From the NCBI GenBank assembly GCA_002384725.1, contig DGBF01000068.1, positions 6,829 through 14,570 of the forward strand: a stretch of DNA of 7,742 nt. The letters run 5' to 3'. The stretch comes from Flavobacteriales bacterium UBA4011 (GTDB lineage Bacteria; Bacteroidota; Bacteroidia; Flavobacteriales_D; Crocinitomicaceae). Both the position numbers and the translations under genes were made by a program. The notes below the pieces were generated by a model. The model was not told the DNA's origin and searched no databases. It worked only from the letters and a program-made list of their open reading frames with translations. Below, piece by piece: positions 6,438 to 7,742 of the stretch (within the stretch, counting starts at the first letter, position 1; every line of letters starts with the position of its first letter).

Positions 6438-7085
6438 ATGACTAGCATTTTTGTTGCTAAATTGGACTTTGCAGTCGACAATCAACAACTCCAATCCCTA
6501 TTTGAAGAATACGGGAAAGTCAACAAGGCCACGGTAGCCTTAGACAGAGAAACAGGAAAATCCAGAGGTTTTGGCTTCGTCGAAATGTTCGATGATGCAG
6601 AAGCGCAAAGCGCAATTGAAGCTTTGGACGGCCATGAAGTAAACGGTAGAAGTTTGGCAGTAAAAGAGGCCGAAGATCGTGGAGGAAGCAAACCAGCTCC
6701 TAGACGAGACGCTCCTCGCCCAGTCAATCGCGATTCGAGTTCAGGTTCGAGTTCAGAAACTCCACCTTATAATCCTAGTGCCACTTCGGACGATGCTCCA
6801 AGCAAAGATTTTTCTCGTAAAAAAACGAACAAGCCCAAGACGCGAAGTTTTGATACTCCTGACGAAGGTCGGGGAAAGCAAACGAAGTTAAATCCGTATA
6901 AGAAAAGCGGTAAGAATAGTATTCACATCGAGGACGATGATGATTTTGAAGATATCGATTTATTTGGCCGAAATGACGACGACGACGAGGATTACAGCAA
7001 ATACTTAGTCAATGCCGATGATAGCGACGATGACGACTATGATGATGAGTATGACGACGACGAAGAGTATGATGATGAAGATTAA
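6438..7085 (+). CDS. RRM-domain RNA-binding protein with basic linker and acidic tail
   Basis: A 215-residue protein. Residues 1-78 form one RNA recognition motif: RNP2 IFVAKL (4-9) and RNP1 RGFGFVEM (43-50), with the aromatic residues F5, F44 and F46 that stack on RNA bases. It is of the short bacterial RRM type common in Bacteroidota and Cyanobacteria, which binds single-stranded RNA. Residues 79-164 are a disordered Ser/Pro/Arg/Lys-rich linker containing LNPYKKSG. Residues 165-215 are almost wholly Asp/Glu, with a few Tyr and a single LFGRN break, and are encoded by repeated GAC/GAT/GAG/GAA codons. Bacterial RRM proteins are often near 80-100 residues, so the long tail is notable; the acidic block may fold back on the RRM or basic linker and tune RNA binding (inference). 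It is a single gene with its own promoter and no clear terminator before ssrA. No Shine-Dalgarno site precedes the ATG. Confidence 0.94.
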   Translation: MTSIFVAKLDFAVDNQQLQSLFEEYGKVNKATVALDRETGKSRGFGFVEMFDDAEAQSAIEALDGHEVNGRSLAVKEAEDRGGSKPAPRRDAPRPVNRDSSSGSSSETPPYNPSATSDDAPSKDFSRKKTNKPKTRSFDTPDEGRGKQTKLNPYKKSGKNSIHIEDDDDFEDIDLFGRNDDDDEDYSKYLVNADDSDDDDYDDEYDDDEEYDDED

Positions 7086-7095
7086 ATCTTAATCA

Positions 7096-7174
7096 ATTAC
7101 GCATTTTTCAATTTTCTATTACGAATTATTAACGCGCAATTCTCAAATTAGCGTAATTCATAATTCAATAATTC
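7096..7174. repeat. A+T-rich spacer with short inverted and tandem repeats
   Basis: Between the RRM gene and ssrA, AATTACGC (7096-7103) is inverted as GCGTAATT (7151-7158), and GAATTATT (7123-7130) is inverted as AATAATTC (7167-7174). TAATTCA is repeated at 7154-7160 and 7161-7167, with TAATTC again at 7169-7174. The arms are too far apart and weak to be a standard terminator. The stretch could be a worn palindromic element or simply biased composition. Confidence 0.4.
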
Positions 7175-7175
7175 T

Positions 7176-7183
7176 TAACTTTA
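7176..7183 (+). promoter_or_regulatory. Possible -7 box of ssrA
   Basis: TAACTTTA matches TAnnTTTG at five of six fixed positions and would start transcription about 10 bases before mature tmRNA. No TTG is seen at the right distance upstream, so this is only a candidate. Confidence 0.3.
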
Positions 7184-7199
7184 CAACACCAAAATTAAT

Positions 7200-7597
7200 G
7201 GGGCCGTATTGGCTTTGACAGCGATGGAGGTAATTAGGTGTCAGCATGCAGAGCGTTGAAGTGAAGCTCTTAAATCTCTTGCTCCAAACTATAATTGACA
7301 ACACGTCATACGCACTTGCAGCTTAATTAACTGAATGTTAATTAGCTTAATCTAGGTGAAGTTTAGTAACCAGACAAGTACTCTCGCTTGGATTCCGTTC
7401 ATTAATCCCGGCATTTGAGAGTTCATTCTTTTGATCTAGTGTTTGCGATGATTCTAAGCATATGCGAAATTTAGAATCTAAGTTATCGTCTTGGGTGTTC
7501 ATGTCCGTTTCGATAGTCGAAAATTAATCATGGAATAAGCATGTAGAAAGCTTAGTTGCACATTGTTTGGACGAGGGTTCGAAACCCTCCGGCTCCA
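7200..7597 (+). ncRNA. ssrA: Transfer-messenger RNA (tmRNA)
   Basis: tmRNA with SmpB frees ribosomes stalled on broken mRNA and tags the unfinished protein for proteolysis. The 5' end GGGGCCG (7200-7206) pairs with CGGCTCC (7590-7596) as the acceptor stem, with the same G-U pair at position 3 as in E. coli tmRNA. The T-arm is GAGGG, loop TTCGAAA, CCCTC (7573-7589). The 5' TTTGAC segment near 7214 belongs to the tRNA-like D region. The discriminator is A7597. The next bases are CTC, so the 3' CCA is not encoded and must be added by the CCA-adding enzyme. The tag frame is at 7297-7326. Downstream the pseudoknot region includes a helix GATTCTAA (7450-7457) with TTAGAATC (7471-7478). The length, 398 bases, is normal for a one-piece tmRNA. 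No circular permutation or intron is seen. Confidence 0.98.
7297..7326 (+). other. tmRNA tag-peptide reading frame (DNTSYALAA, stop)
   Basis: The frame ending TAC GCA CTT GCA GCT TAA encodes YALAA, the typical degradation-tag end recognised by ClpXP-type proteases. The resume codon is placed at GAC 7297 because the six bases before it, ATAATT, match the E. coli pattern ATAGTC (A at -4, T at -5 and -2) and because nine residues is the usual tag length in Bacteroidota. With the alanine carried by tmRNA itself, the full tag would be A-DNTSYALAA. Confidence 0.85.
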
Positions 7598-7604
7598 CTC
7601 TGAT

Positions 7605-7636
7605 AAAATGCTGCTCCAAAAGGAGCAGCATTTTTT
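7605..7636 (+). terminator. Rho-independent terminator of ssrA
   Basis: AAAATGCTGCTCC, loop AAAA, GGAGCAGCATTTT is a perfect 13-base-pair inverted repeat ending in a run of six T. It begins 8 bases after the mature tmRNA end. Confidence 0.93.
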
Positions 7637-7742
7637 ATTTACTTGCTCATTTTCAGTGGTTTTACAAAACACCATCCTTAAAGAAAACAATTAATGCGAC
7701 AGAACCTTTTTATGCTATCTAATTGATCTTAATGAATAAACT
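7637..7742. other. No recognisable feature to the window end
   Basis: A+T-rich sequence after the ssrA terminator. I see no convincing coding frame, RNA or promoter. A minus-strand open frame here runs back through tmRNA and is a shadow of it. Confidence 0.6.

Noticed and set aside
7499..7690. Minus-strand frame of 63 codons at the right end
   Set aside because: It lies antisense to the 3' part of tmRNA and its terminator; the SNPRP-like translation is the usual shadow of a T-arm.

Overview
The window looks like chromosomal core-genome DNA from a member of the Bacteroidota, probably the order Flavobacteriales. The evidence is the typical S1, short MenE, RecR and RRM proteins, -7 boxes of the TAnnTTTG type with a TTG about 19 bases upstream in the best case, weak use of Shine-Dalgarno sites, and A+T-rich spacers. 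No phage, IS element, CRISPR array or obvious defence system is visible. The family-level assignment is inference.

Layout from left to right. (1) The 3' three quarters of rpsA (ribosomal protein S1) ends in a strong terminator, followed by a small GC-rich palindrome. (2) An exported thioredoxin-like protein lies on the minus strand and is divergent from menE (o-succinylbenzoate-CoA ligase, menaquinone pathway). (3) menE overlaps a broken J-domain gene by 8 bases. This is followed by an intact J-domain membrane protein that is clearly its paralogue: the broken copy keeps the N-terminal J-domain and the last ~18 codons but has lost the middle. (4) Converging on it with no spacer is smpB, preceded 6 bases upstream in the same minus-strand operon by a multi-pass membrane protein. 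(5) recR is divergent from that operon. Both genes have a -7-like box only 4-7 bases before the start codon, which suggests leaderless mRNAs. (6) Behind recR lies a decayed stretch that reads in one frame, through several stop codons, as the C-terminal part of a family I inorganic pyrophosphatase. A terminator closes it. (7) An RRM RNA-binding protein with a very acidic tail has its own well-formed promoter. (8) The window ends with ssrA (tmRNA), its tag frame (DNTSYALAA) and a terminator.

Several genes share a theme of translation and RNA handling: S1 binds mRNA on the ribosome, SmpB and tmRNA together rescue stalled ribosomes, and the RRM protein binds RNA. SmpB and its RNA partner lie about 2.6 kb apart but in separate transcription units. 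I found no convincing new multi-gene system. The less ordinary content is the two gene remnants (J-domain paralogue and pyrophosphatase), the predicted leaderless pair, the membrane J-protein, and the tmRNA tag.
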